Source: an uncultured Burkholderiales bacterium
GTDB taxonomy: Bacteria > Pseudomonadota > Gammaproteobacteria > Burkholderiales > Burkholderiaceae_C
Direction: 5' to 3'
Length of the DNA stretch: 64,000 bases
NCBI GenBank assembly: GCA_945952065.1
Contig: CAMFGY010000008.1
Coordinates: forward strand, 62,001 to 126,000
Of the stretch, positions 34,238 to 42,998 are shown piece by piece. Below the pieces are notes generated by a model that was given only the letters and a program-made list of their open reading frames with translations, did not search any database and was not told the DNA's origin. Made by a program: the position numbers and the translations under genes. Position 1 is the first letter of the stretch. Each line of letters starts with the position of its first letter.

Positions 34238-35335
34238 ATGCTGCGCCTTTTGTCGATTCTGCTGGGCTGGTGGGGCCGAGCGATCACCAGAGGGCTTGGC
34301 TTGAAGCGAGTTCCGGCCTTGGCCGAGTTCAAACTGCTGCAGCGATTGCTCGACGAGGGCGGGCCGGATTTGCAATGTCAGCATTTGTGCGACGTGCAAA
34401 TCGGCGATCAGCGCCTGCCTGTTCAGGCTTTTTGCATGGGCAATCCAGATCCGATGGTGCCTGCGGTGGGCTTCTTTGGGGGTGTGCACGGCTTGGAGCG
34501 CATTGGTGCTGAATTGGTGACGGCTTTTCTGGCCAGTTTGGTGTCGCGCTTGCGCTGGGATAGCAGCTTGCACCAGATGTTGAACACCTTGCGCGTGGTG
34601 TTCATCCCCATGGTCAATCCGGGCGGGCTTGCGCTGGGCACCCGGGCCAATCCGCGTGGCATTGATTTGATGCGCAATGCACCGGTTGATGCGGGCTCCG
34701 CGGCGCCCCCTTTGCTGGGCGGGCAAAGACTCAGCGCCAAGCTGCCTTGGTATCGCGGTGAGTTGGGGGCGCCCATGGAGATGGAAAGCCAAGCCTTGGT
34801 CGACTTTGTGGCGAGGGAGATGTTGGGCCACGCGCATTCGATTTCGGTGGACTGTCACTCTGGCTTTGGTCTCGCAGATCGCATCTGGTTTCCGTATGCG
34901 CACACGGCCAAGCCCATCGCCCATTTGGCTGAAATGCATGCGCTGTGCCAAATCTTGGACCAAACCCATGCCCAACATCGCTATGTGTTTGAGCCACAAA
35001 GCCGGCAGTATCTGACCCATGGTGATCTTTGGGACTATCTGTATCAGTTGGCCAATGCGCGTGGCAATTGCATGCTTTTGCCGCTGACTTTGGAGATGGG
35101 CTCCTGGGTTTGGGTGAAGAAGAATCCGCGTCAGTTGTTCTCGCGCCAAGGTATCTTCAATCCCTTGATCGAGCATCGGCAGCAGCGTGTTTTGCGTCGT
35201 CATATGGCATGGCTGGATTTTGTGATGCGCGCCGCGGCGGGCATGCCGCGCTGGCTGCCGACTCAGATGCAGCGCGGCTGGCATGAAGAGCGCGCTTTGA
35301 ATCGGTGGTACCGGCAGGGAGTGCTTGCGCCATGA
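34238..35335 (+). CDS. M14-like zinc carboxypeptidase family protein (DUF2817-type)
   Basis: Probable metallohydrolase related to succinylglutamate desuccinylase/carboxypeptidase A folds. The 365-aa product (ATG 34238; an in-frame GTG at 34175 would add 21 residues) has zinc-ligand-like HGLE in GFFGGVHGLERIG, a central PMVNPGG, R-N motifs in TRANPRGIDLMRN, a later His in SVDCHSGFG and a candidate catalytic Glu in TLEMGSW. The start of the next gene overlaps its stop as ATGA, so the two are a translationally coupled pair. Substrate unknown. Confidence 0.75.
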   Translation: MLRLLSILLGWWGRAITRGLGLKRVPALAEFKLLQRLLDEGGPDLQCQHLCDVQIGDQRLPVQAFCMGNPDPMVPAVGFFGGVHGLERIGAELVTAFLASLVSRLRWDSSLHQMLNTLRVVFIPMVNPGGLALGTRANPRGIDLMRNAPVDAGSAAPPLLGGQRLSAKLPWYRGELGAPMEMESQALVDFVAREMLGHAHSISVDCHSGFGLADRIWFPYAHTAKPIAHLAEMHALCQILDQTHAQHRYVFEPQSRQYLTHGDLWDYLYQLANARGNCMLLPLTLEMGSWVWVKKNPRQLFSRQGIFNPLIEHRQQRVLRRHMAWLDFVMRAAAGMPRWLPTQMQRGWHEERALNRWYRQGVLAP

Positions 35336-36141
35336 GTGATGCGGCGCCGATCTGGGTTTTGCTGCGCGGTTTGGCGCGCGAGAGTGGGCATTGGGGCGAG
35401 TTCCCGGCGCGCCTGCGCGAGCGCATTGAGCGCGAGCAGGCAGGTGTGCGACTGATGATGCTGGACTTGCCGGGCAATGGCTTGCTCTATGCGCAAACCA
35501 GCCCCAGTCATGTTTCGGAGATGGTGGAGTCGTGCCGCAGCCGACTGGCGGCCATCGGCGTGAGCGGCCCGGTGCATTTGCTGGCCATGTCATTGGGTGC
35601 CATGGTGGCCAGTGACTGGGCCGCGCGTTATCCGCAAGAGGTCAGTGCGGCCGTCTTGATCAACACCAGCTTGCGCCCCTTCAGCCCTTTTTATCGGCGC
35701 TTGCGGCCCCTCAACTATTTGAACTTTTTGATGCTGAGCCTGACGAACCTGAGTCTGCGTCAACGCGAAGCCAAGGTACTGCGCATGACGGCCAATCTGC
35801 AAACGCGGCCCGATGAAGTGTTGGACCATTGGGTGGCTTTGCAGGACAAGCACCCGGTCAGTCTGAGCAACACCTTGCGTCAGTTGAGGGCCGCGGCTCG
35901 TTTCAAGGTCAGTCTGCTTCGGCCGCAGACGCCGGTGCTGCTTTTGTGCAGCAAGGCCGACCACTTGGTGGATTGGCGCTGCTCACAAGCCATCAGCCGG
36001 GCCTGGGGCGCGCCTTTGCGCTTGCATCTGCAAGCCGGGCATGACTTGCCGCTGGATGACCCCGATTGGGTGGCGCAGGCGGTCGGCGACTGGCTGCATC
36101 TGCGCCAGATGCAAGGGGTGCGAGAAGGGTGTTGGCACTGA
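35332..36141 (+). CDS. Alpha/beta-fold hydrolase
   Basis: Cytoplasmic hydrolase of unknown substrate, 269 aa. The nucleophile elbow is LLAMSLGAMV (AxSxG in place of GxSxG), the acid is probably Asp in LLCSKADHLVD and the His is in AGHDLPLDD near the C-terminus. ATG 35332 overlaps the upstream M14-like stop by 4 bp, so the two enzymes are probably made together. It ends 53 bp before the terminator shared with rpsT. Confidence 0.78.
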   Translation: MSDAAPIWVLLRGLARESGHWGEFPARLRERIEREQAGVRLMMLDLPGNGLLYAQTSPSHVSEMVESCRSRLAAIGVSGPVHLLAMSLGAMVASDWAARYPQEVSAAVLINTSLRPFSPFYRRLRPLNYLNFLMLSLTNLSLRQREAKVLRMTANLQTRPDEVLDHWVALQDKHPVSLSNTLRQLRAAARFKVSLLRPQTPVLLLCSKADHLVDWRCSQAISRAWGAPLRLHLQAGHDLPLDDPDWVAQAVGDWLHLRQMQGVREGCWH

Positions 36142-36194
36142 GTTGCGTGCTCGGAGCGTCGCCGCTGAAGCGTAAAAGCGCTCAGGCGAAAACA

Positions 36195-36222
36195 AAAAAG
36201 CCCGCGAGGTCGCGGGCTTTTT
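36195..36222. terminator. Bidirectional terminator between the hydrolase and rpsT
   Basis: An 8-bp GC stem GCCCGCGA/TCGCGGGC (36200-36207, 36210-36217) is flanked by an A-run and a T-run, so it can end both the rightward hydrolase operon and leftward rpsT. Confidence 0.85.
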
Positions 36223-36242
36223 CTTTGCACCAGAACTGGTAT

Positions 36243-36536
36243 TTAGGCGGCCAGGGCCTTGATTTTTGCCGACAGGCGGCTCTTGTGGCGAGCGGCCTTG
36301 TTCTTGTGGAAGATGCCCTTGTCAGCGACCGAGTCGATGACGGCCTGAGCAGTCTTGAACAACTCAGCTGCCTTGGCCTTGTCGCCGGTCAGGACAGCTT
36401 TTTGCACGTTCTTGATGACCGTGCGGAATTTGGAGCGCAGAGCGGTGTTGGCTGCGTTCAGTTTGACGTCTTGGCGAGCGCGCTTGAGGCCCGATGCCGT
36501 ACGGACGGTCTTCTTGACTTTTGAAGAGGATGCCAT
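36243..36536 (-). CDS. rpsT: 30S ribosomal protein S20
   Basis: Binds 16S rRNA in the small subunit. The 97-aa basic helical product has the S20 pattern [20 protein letters not shown] at the start and [20 protein letters not shown] near the end. It is a single-gene unit with its own promoter (36571-36599) and terminator, divergent from murJ. Confidence 0.97.
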   Translation of the reverse strand: MASSSKVKKTVRTASGLKRARQDVKLNAANTALRSKFRTVIKNVQKAVLTGDKAKAAELFKTAQAVIDSVADKGIFHKNKAARHKSRLSAKIKALAA

Positions 36537-36570
36537 GCTGTGATTCTACCCAGTTGGTGCAAAGACCGCG

Positions 36571-36599
36571 AGTATAGCACTGAATTCAAATTGAATCAA
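36571..36599 (-). promoter_or_regulatory. rpsT promoter
   Basis: Read leftward: TTGATT (36599-36594), 17-nt spacer, TATACT (36576-36571) preceded by TGC (an extended -10). It lies about 35 nt upstream of the rpsT ATG in an unusually AT-rich patch. This is the best promoter match in the window. Confidence 0.7.
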
Positions 36600-36731
36600 A
36601 TTGCTGTGCGGTTGAACTGCATGTTTGTCATGCACTGCCATGATAATGCGCCCCCTGCGCTTTGATCAATCCATGCCAATCCTGACTGAGCTTGTGCTCG
36701 GCACCGTTGGGCCAGCTGCCAAACTCCATTC

Positions 36732-38294
36732 ATGAATCTGCTTCGTGCCGCATCTTTTATTTCAATACTGACCCTGGCGTCGCGCATCACGGGTTTGATG
36801 CGTGAGCAGATGCAGGCCGGTATGTTCGGCGCGGGCGCCATGTCGGATGCATTTTTGGTCGCGTTTCGCATCCCCAATATGCTGCGCCGCCTGTTTGCCG
36901 AAGGGGCGTTTTCGCAGGCCTTTGTGCCCGTGTTGGCTGCCACGCATGCCAAGGATGGGGAGGAAGCCACCCATGCTTTGATCGATTCGGTGGCCACCGT
37001 CTTGCTGTGGGCCTTGATCCTCACCTGCGTGGTCGGCGTGGTGGGTGCGCCCATCTTGGTTCTGTTGCTGGGCTCAGGCATGCCGGAGCAAGGGCGTGAA
37101 GCCGCCGTGGTGATGACGCGCTGGATGTTCCCCTACATCGGTTGCATGTCCATGGTGGCGCTGTCCGCGGGCATTCTCAATACCTGGAAGCGCTTTATGG
37201 TGCCAGCGGCGACGCCGGTGTTGCTGAATCTTTCGGTGTTGGCTGCAGGTTGGTTTCTAACGCCCACGATGGAACGCTGGGGCTACCCCGGCATTTATTC
37301 CATGGCCGTGGGGGTGATGCTCGGCGGTTTGCTGCAACTGGCCATCCAGATCCCGGCTCTGCGACGCATCGGCGTGGTGCCGCGCCTGGGCTTCACGCCG
37401 GCGCGTTTGCGCAAGGCCGGCGCGCATCCCGGTGTGGCTCAGGTGCTCAAGCAAATGGGGCCGGCGCTCTTGGGGGTGGGCGTGGCGCAACTGTCCTTGC
37501 TGATCAACACCCAGATCTCTAGCCATATCGCCGTTGGCGCGACCTCATGGCTGAACTATGCCGACCGTTTGATGGAGTTCCCCATGGCCTTGTTGGGCGT
37601 GGCTTTGGGGGCGGTGTTGACGCCGCAGTTGTCGGCGGCGCAAGCCAAGGGCGATGGTGCCCGGTATTCGGAGATGCTGGACTGGGGCTTGCGCATGGTG
37701 CTGCTGTTTGGCTTGCCCTGTGCGGCAGCGCTGCTGCTGTTTGCGGACCCCTTGGTGGCGGTGCTGTATCACCGCAAGGCCTTTGCGGTCAGTGATGTGG
37801 CACAGACCGGGCGGGCCGTGATGGGCTGGGGCGTGGGTTTGCTGGGCTTGCTGGCGGTCAAGGTCTTGGCGCCGGGTTTTTATGCGCGTCAGGAAACCCG
37901 CACGCCGGTGCGCATTGCAGTGGCGGTGCTGGCTTTGACTCAATTGCTGAACCTGTTCTTTGTGCCCTGGGTCGGAGTGGCCGGTTTGGCTTTGTCGATT
38001 GGCGTCGGCGCGCTGGTGAATGCCTTTTGGCTGATGCGAGGCCTGCGCAAATTGGGCAGCTACACCCCTTCGCCGGGTTGGCTGCGATTCAGCCTAAAGG
38101 TTGCGGTGGCCAGTGCGGCATTGGGGGGCTTGCTGCAGCAACTGGCGTGGCGCATCGATTGGATCGCCTTGGGTGCGACCGAGGGCAAGCGGGCCTTGGC
38201 AATGGCAGCGTGTCTCAGTGCTGCGGCCTTGCTGTATTTTTCTTTGCTGGCTTTGATGGGCTTGCGTCTGCGTCAGTTCATGCAGCGTGGTTGA
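36732..38294 (+). CDS. murJ: Lipid II flippase MurJ (MviN)
   Basis: Moves the peptidoglycan precursor lipid II across the inner membrane. The 520-aa product has about 14 membrane segments of the MOP superfamily, with the MurJ start LRAASFISILTLASRITGLM and RRLFAEGAFSQAFVP. Length matches the family (about 510). It is divergent from rpsT, the common order in this bacterial group, and 55 bp before the SirB1-like gene. Confidence 0.95.
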   Translation: MNLLRAASFISILTLASRITGLMREQMQAGMFGAGAMSDAFLVAFRIPNMLRRLFAEGAFSQAFVPVLAATHAKDGEEATHALIDSVATVLLWALILTCVVGVVGAPILVLLLGSGMPEQGREAAVVMTRWMFPYIGCMSMVALSAGILNTWKRFMVPAATPVLLNLSVLAAGWFLTPTMERWGYPGIYSMAVGVMLGGLLQLAIQIPALRRIGVVPRLGFTPARLRKAGAHPGVAQVLKQMGPALLGVGVAQLSLLINTQISSHIAVGATSWLNYADRLMEFPMALLGVALGAVLTPQLSAAQAKGDGARYSEMLDWGLRMVLLFGLPCAAALLLFADPLVAVLYHRKAFAVSDVAQTGRAVMGWGVGLLGLLAVKVLAPGFYARQETRTPVRIAVAVLALTQLLNLFFVPWVGVAGLALSIGVGALVNAFWLMRGLRKLGSYTPSPGWLRFSLKVAVASAALGGLLQQLAWRIDWIALGATEGKRALAMAACLSAAALLYFSLLALMGLRLRQFMQRG

Positions 38295-38349
38295 GGCGCC
38301 TGGCTTTGTCTGAGTGTTTTGTATCCGGCCGGCCTCCTAAACTCCAGCC

Positions 38350-39219
38350 ATGAGTTCTTCGCTGCGCTTGCATCTGCCCACCCCGCTGGAGTATTTCGCC
38401 AGCTTGGTGGCTGAAGACGCGGGTTTGAATCTGCTGGAAGCGGCCGCTTCGATCGCGCAAGATGAGGCGCCGACCTTGGATGTGCAGGCCGTCTTGGCCG
38501 AAGTGGATGAATGGGCGCAGCGCTTGCGCCAGCGTTTGCCGGCGGATGCCTCGGCCCGGCATAAATTGCAGGTTTTGCTGCACTTTTTCTACCGGGAATT
38601 GGGTTTTGCCGGCAACTTGAACAACTACTACGAGCGCAGCAATAGCTTTGTTCACCATGTCTTGGCAACGCGGCGCGGCATCCCCATCAGCGTGGCGGTA
38701 GTTTTCTTGGAGTTGGCCGCTCAGTTGGGTTTGCGCGCGCACGGCGTGTCATTTCCAGGGCATTTTTTGCTCAAGCTGGGCATGGGCAACGGCGAGTTGG
38801 TCTTGGACCCGCTGACCGGCGAATCGATGTCGCGCAACAAGTTGGACGAGTTTTTGCAAAGCTTTCGCAATGGCGCGGGTTTGCTGGGGGACGTGGACCT
38901 GCCGGTTGACTTCTTTTTGCAGGCGGCCACGCCGCGAGAGGTGCTGGCGCGCATGCTGCGCAACCTCAAAGAGATCCATCTGGCCGCGCAAGACTGGCCG
39001 CGCTTATTGGCCGTGCAGCAGCGTTTGGTCGTGCTGTTGCCAAGAGATGCGGGCGAGCGACGTGATCGTGGGCTGGTGCTGGAGTCGCTTCAGCATTGGC
39101 CGGCAGCGGCCGAAGACTTGGCGTTTTATCTCCAGCAAGCGCCGCAGGCCAGCGATGCCCGCGTGATAGAGCAGCGACTGCACCGCTTGCGCCAGCGCGG
39201 TGTTCCGCCGCTGCATTGA
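38350..39219 (+). CDS. SirB1 family protein (transglutaminase-like with TPR)
   Basis: Function not established. The 289-aa product has the SirB1 core: NLNNYYERSNSFVHHVLATR, RGIPISVAVVFLELAAQLGL and GVSFPGHFLLKL, followed by a helical TPR-like tail (about 195-280). The transglutaminase-like fold lacks the usual Cys at the RGIPISV position, so it is probably non-enzymatic. It follows murJ on the same strand. The 150 bp after it hold no gene I could support. Confidence 0.83.
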   Translation: MSSSLRLHLPTPLEYFASLVAEDAGLNLLEAAASIAQDEAPTLDVQAVLAEVDEWAQRLRQRLPADASARHKLQVLLHFFYRELGFAGNLNNYYERSNSFVHHVLATRRGIPISVAVVFLELAAQLGLRAHGVSFPGHFLLKLGMGNGELVLDPLTGESMSRNKLDEFLQSFRNGAGLLGDVDLPVDFFLQAATPREVLARMLRNLKEIHLAAQDWPRLLAVQQRLVVLLPRDAGERRDRGLVLESLQHWPAAAEDLAFYLQQAPQASDARVIEQRLHRLRQRGVPPLH

Positions 39220-39372
39220 TGGGGGCTTCTTCCTTCGCCACTAGAATCGCGACCGCCTTGGCGAAGATGGCCTGGGGCTGGCGCGTGCGGCGATGAGCAC
39301 CTGCTGGCGTCAATCGGGCATCGATGCTGTGGCCAAGGGCGACAGCACGCGTGTATCTGGGAAAAATTGGTT

Positions 39373-40056
39373 TTGAAGCAAATACCGCTTGCGATTGGCC
39401 CGGAGCCAATCTTTACATTTGAGAATTTCTTGCCGGGTGCCAACAGCGCCGCTTTGGCGCATTTGCAGGCGCTCAAGCCTGGAGCTTTTGGGGCCGCGCC
39501 GGTGTTTTTGTGGGGGGCGCCCGGTTCGGGCAAGACCCATGTGCTGCGTGCCCTGGCGCAGCGCTGGCAAGACGCGGGAGCACAAGTCGGCTGGTACGAC
39601 GCCGACACAGGCTTGCCCTGGGAGTTGCCCAGTCAGCCCAGCTTGCTGATCTTGGATGACTGTGAGCGTTTCGACGCGGGCCAGCAGCATGCTGCGTTTG
39701 CCTTGTTTGTCGAGGCGGCGTCCGATGGCTTGGCTGTTGTCGCCACCGGCAGCATGCCGCCCACCGATCTGGACTTGCGTGAAGACCTGCGCTCCCGTCT
39801 TGGCTGGGGGCCGACCTTTGCGCTGCAGCCTTTGTCGGAGGCAGAGACACGGGCGGCGCTGCGGCGCGAGGCCGATCGGCGCGGCATTTTGCTGGGCGAC
39901 GAGGTGATGGACTATTTGCTGACGCGGTTTGCGCGCGATCTCAAGCACTTGATGCGTTTGCTGGATCGACTGGATGAATTTGCGCTGGCCGCCAAACGCG
40001 CGGTCACCGTGCCCTTGCTGCGCCAAATGCTGGCTGATGAAGGATTGACGGGATGA
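39373..40056 (+). CDS. hda: DnaA regulatory inactivator Hda
   Basis: AAA+ protein that works with the DNA clamp to convert DnaA-ATP to DnaA-ADP after initiation. The 227-aa product starts at TTG 39373 (MKQIPLAIGPEP holds the expected clamp-binding-like QxPLxIG element); another TTG lies two codons earlier, and no ATG fits. Walker A GAPGSGKTH is near residue 50 and Walker B-like LLILDDCERF near 95. It heads the hda-HAD-pcnB-folK cluster and overlaps the next gene by 4 bp. Confidence 0.9.
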   Translation: MKQIPLAIGPEPIFTFENFLPGANSAALAHLQALKPGAFGAAPVFLWGAPGSGKTHVLRALAQRWQDAGAQVGWYDADTGLPWELPSQPSLLILDDCERFDAGQQHAAFALFVEAASDGLAVVATGSMPPTDLDLREDLRSRLGWGPTFALQPLSEAETRAALRREADRRGILLGDEVMDYLLTRFARDLKHLMRLLDRLDEFALAAKRAVTVPLLRQMLADEGLTG

Positions 40057-40721
40057 ATTTGACGCTTTTTGATCTCGATGGCACTTTGATCCCGAATGAT
40101 TCGGATCATGCCTTCGGTGCTTTCATGGTCGATATCGGCTGGGCGGATGGCGCGCAATGGCGCGAACGCAATGATGAGTTCTATGCTCAGTACCAAGCCG
40201 GTCGCCTGGATCTGGATGACTATATTGATTTCGCCACTTCGGTGTGGCGCAACCGGCCGTTGAGTGAGGCGCATGCGGCCCGGGAGCGCTTCATGCAAGA
40301 GGTGATGGCGCCCATGGTGCGCGACCGAGCGCGTGCCTTGGTGCGTCAGCATTTGGATGCGGGTGATTTGGTGGCCATCGTCACCGCGACCAATGAGTTT
40401 GTGACTGAACCGATCGCGCGTGCCTTTGAGGTTGAACACCTGCTGGCTGTGCAACTCACGCGGGATGCACAGGGGCGCTATGTGGGAACGGTGCAAGGCG
40501 TGCCGTCCTACCAAGCAGGCAAGATCAGTCGAGTCCAAGACTGGTTGAAGGACTTGGGGCGACAATGGCAGGATTTCGAGCGCGTGACCTTCTACAGTGA
40601 TTCGGTCAACGATTTGCCTCTTTTGGAGTTGGTCAGCCACCCGGTGGCCACCAATCCGACGCCAGCACTGGCGGATATTGCGTCCGCGCGGGGTTGGCCC
40701 ATTCTGAATCTGTTCGCATGA
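40053..40721 (+). CDS. HAD-IB family hydrolase (SerB-like)
   Basis: Cytoplasmic phosphatase-like enzyme, 222 aa. HAD motif I is FDLDGTLIPND (nucleophile Asp), motif II is in IVTATNEF and motif III/IV is in FYSDSVNDLPLLE. Homologues between hda and pcnB are frequent in Burkholderiales and are usually called HAD-IB hydrolases; the substrate is unknown. ATGA overlaps at both ends (with hda and pcnB) indicate tight translational coupling. Confidence 0.88.
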   Translation: MNLTLFDLDGTLIPNDSDHAFGAFMVDIGWADGAQWRERNDEFYAQYQAGRLDLDDYIDFATSVWRNRPLSEAHAARERFMQEVMAPMVRDRARALVRQHLDAGDLVAIVTATNEFVTEPIARAFEVEHLLAVQLTRDAQGRYVGTVQGVPSYQAGKISRVQDWLKDLGRQWQDFERVTFYSDSVNDLPLLELVSHPVATNPTPALADIASARGWPILNLFA

Positions 40722-42328
40722 TTAAAAAATTCATAGACAAGTTGCTGGGCAAGCCCTCTTTGGCCAAGGTGGCCAAGGCGGTGAAGCCTGCAAGCGCTGG
40801 CAAAACGGCCTTGGGCAAACGGGTGGAAGTGCCAGTGTCAGAGCATGGCATTGACCCCAGCCTCTTGGATGAGCGCGCCGTGCGGGTGGTGCAGACCCTC
40901 AGTGAGGCCGGCTTCGAGGCCTATATCGTCGGTGGCGCGGTGCGCGATTTGATTCTGGGCGTGCGGCCCAAGGACTTCGATGTCGCCACCAATGCCACGC
41001 CCGAGCAGGTCAAAAACCTGTTCCGTCGCGCCTTCATCATCGGTCGGCGCTTCCGCATCGTGCATGTGGTGTATGGGCGCGGTCGAGAGCATGAGGTGAT
41101 CGAGGTCTCGACCTTCCGGGCCCTGCTGGGCCAAGAAGGCGCCGAGCAGGTGGCGGGCAATGAAAAAACCTCCAAAGAGGAGTTGGCAGGCAAGTCCCAT
41201 GTGGTGGACGCTGCGGGCCGAGTCTTGCGCGACAACGTCTGGGGCCCTCAGGTGGAAGATGCGGCGCGCCGTGACTTCACCGTCAATGCTTTGTATTACG
41301 ACCCGCAGCGTCAGTTGGTGGTGGATTACCACGGCGGCTTGGCCGATGCAAAAAAACGTGTGTTGCGCATGATCGGTGACCCCGAAACACGCTATCGCGA
41401 GGACCCGGTGCGCATCGTGCGCGCCGTTCGTTTTGCCGCCAAGCTGGGCTTCGAGTTGGAGGCCAAAACCCGTGCGCCGATTCGGTCGATGTCGGCCTTG
41501 CTCAGCAATGTGCCGGCCTCGCGCTTGTTCGATGAAATGATCAAGCTGCTGCAAACAGGCCATGCCTTGGCCAGTTTGGAAGAACTGCGCAAACAGGGTT
41601 TGGTGCGGGGGGTGTTCCCGATTCTGGATGCCATCTTGGACGAGAACGGCCAGCTGGCCGAGGGTGTGCGTGGCCAATTCGTCCGCCAGGCCTTCGAGGA
41701 TACCGATCGCCGCGTCAGCGAAGGGCGGGGCGTTTCGCCCAGCTTTATGCTGGCATGCATGCTGTGGTATGAGGTGCTGGAGCGGTGGACGCGCAATCGC
41801 GAAGCCGGTGAGCCGGCCATGCCCGCCTTGCAGCAGGCGATTGATACGGTCTTTGATGCGCGCATTGGCGACATTTCCGGGCGCGGCAAATTGGCCACCG
41901 ATATGCGCGAAATCTGGATGATGCAGCCGCGCTTTGAGCGTCGCAGCGGCAGCGGGGTCTACACCTTGGTGGAGCAAGCCCGCTACCGGGCCGGCTTTGA
42001 CTTCTTGCGTCTGCGTGCTGATGCCGGCGAAATCGATGCGGCCCTGGCCGATTGGTGGGAAGACTTTGCGCTGGGCAGCGACGATGAGCGTGAGGCCTTG
42101 CTGAGCGAAGCCCGCGAGGCGGAAAAGCAGCAGCGTCGGGCCAATCCCAAGGTGCACCAACTGCCGCGCAAGCCCAAAGCGGTGCAGGCGGAATCTGCCG
42201 ACGGGGCGGACGAAGCCTTGAGCGCGCCCAAAGGGGAGGTCGGGGAGGGCTCTGCGGCCAAACGTCGCCGTCGTCGCCGCAAGCCAGCATCAGCCAAGCC
42301 CGCCGGCAGCGGTGAGAGCGCCAGCTGA
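40718..42328 (+). CDS. pcnB: Poly(A) polymerase I
   Basis: Adds 3' poly(A) tails that promote RNA decay. The 536-aa protein starts at ATG 40718, overlapping the HAD gene by 4 bp. The nucleotidyltransferase core has YIVGGAVRDLILG followed by PKDFDVATNATPEQVK and GRRFRIVHVVYG; the RNA-binding region follows (EDPVRIVRAVRFAAKLGF). The C-terminal tail (about 490-536) is rich in Arg, Lys, Ala and Ser (KRRRRRRKPASAKPA), as in many PcnB. A CCA-adding enzyme is the close alternative, but the long basic tail and hda/folK context favour PcnB. Confidence 0.92.
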   Translation: MIKKFIDKLLGKPSLAKVAKAVKPASAGKTALGKRVEVPVSEHGIDPSLLDERAVRVVQTLSEAGFEAYIVGGAVRDLILGVRPKDFDVATNATPEQVKNLFRRAFIIGRRFRIVHVVYGRGREHEVIEVSTFRALLGQEGAEQVAGNEKTSKEELAGKSHVVDAAGRVLRDNVWGPQVEDAARRDFTVNALYYDPQRQLVVDYHGGLADAKKRVLRMIGDPETRYREDPVRIVRAVRFAAKLGFELEAKTRAPIRSMSALLSNVPASRLFDEMIKLLQTGHALASLEELRKQGLVRGVFPILDAILDENGQLAEGVRGQFVRQAFEDTDRRVSEGRGVSPSFMLACMLWYEVLERWTRNREAGEPAMPALQQAIDTVFDARIGDISGRGKLATDMREIWMMQPRFERRSGSGVYTLVEQARYRAGFDFLRLRADAGEIDAALADWWEDFALGSDDEREALLSEAREAEKQQRRANPKVHQLPRKPKAVQAESADGADEALSAPKGEVGEGSAAKRRRRRRKPASAKPAGSGESAS

Positions 42329-42871
42329 GTGAAGCTCGGCCACACCGGCGGCGACAGCCGCCAGACAAGCGCGGCGTCAGTGCTGGCCTATATTGGCCTG
42401 GGCGCCAATCTGGGTGACATGGCTGAGACGCTTCGCCAAGCCGTGCGCGCCTTAGCGGCTTTGCCGGGAACTCGCTTGGTTGCCGTGTCCCCCGCCTACC
42501 GCAGCGCACCCATCGAGGCCGGCGGGCCGGACTACTTGAATGCGGTCGTGGCCCTGGAAACAGGCTTGTCGGCCCAAGGTTTGTTGCAGGCCTTGCAGGA
42601 GATTGAGCAAGCTCATGGGCGTGAACGCCCTTATGTCAATGCGCCTCGCACCCTGGACCTGGATCTTTTGCTGTTCGGGCAGCACACCATCGCCAGCGCC
42701 ACACTGACGGTGCCCCATCCGCGCTTGACGCAGCGCGCCTTTGTTTTGCGTCCCTTGCTCGATATCGACAGCGGGCTTTGCGCGCCAAGCTTGGGGCCCT
42801 TGGCTCCTTATCTGCCTGCGCTGGCCGAGCAGGAGATTGAGGGGCTGTCCTTGTCTTTGAGCGGCCGCTGA
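42329..42871 (+). CDS. folK: 2-amino-4-hydroxy-6-hydroxymethyldihydropteridine diphosphokinase
   Basis: Transfers pyrophosphate from ATP to the pterin in folate synthesis. The GTG at 42329 follows the pcnB stop directly and gives 180 aa; a later GTG at 42380 (MLAYIGLGANLGD) would match the usual N-terminus better and give about 163 aa. HPPK motifs: AYIGLGANLGD, SPAYRSAPIEAGGPDYLNAV and RPYVNAPRTLDLDLLLFG. Last gene of the hda cluster. Confidence 0.92.
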   Translation: MKLGHTGGDSRQTSAASVLAYIGLGANLGDMAETLRQAVRALAALPGTRLVAVSPAYRSAPIEAGGPDYLNAVVALETGLSAQGLLQALQEIEQAHGRERPYVNAPRTLDLDLLLFGQHTIASATLTVPHPRLTQRAFVLRPLLDIDSGLCAPSLGPLAPYLPALAEQEIEGLSLSLSGR

Positions 42872-42915
42872 GTTCGGTAGCGAGCGCAGCAATTACACTC
42901 TCGCCTTCGCTTTGT

Positions 42916-42933
42916 GTGACAAAGCAATGACAA
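42916..42933 (-). promoter_or_regulatory. Pho-box-like site upstream of DUF47-pit, reversed
   Basis: On the minus strand this reads TTGTCAT-TGCT-TTGTCAC, two 7-bp repeats 4 bp apart as in the PhoB box (CTGTCAT-N4-CTGTCAT type). It lies 66 bp upstream of the DUF47 start but points away from it, as might suit repression. Confidence 0.5.
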
Positions 42934-42998
42934 ATACGTGAATTGCGCGCTTTTTTGGCGAGAATGGTCTTTGCCGCGCGCCACCGGAGACTCCTGAA

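Noticed and set aside
39220-39366. Small frame of 25 codons after the SirB1 gene
   Set aside because: Too short, no ribosome site, no recognisable composition.
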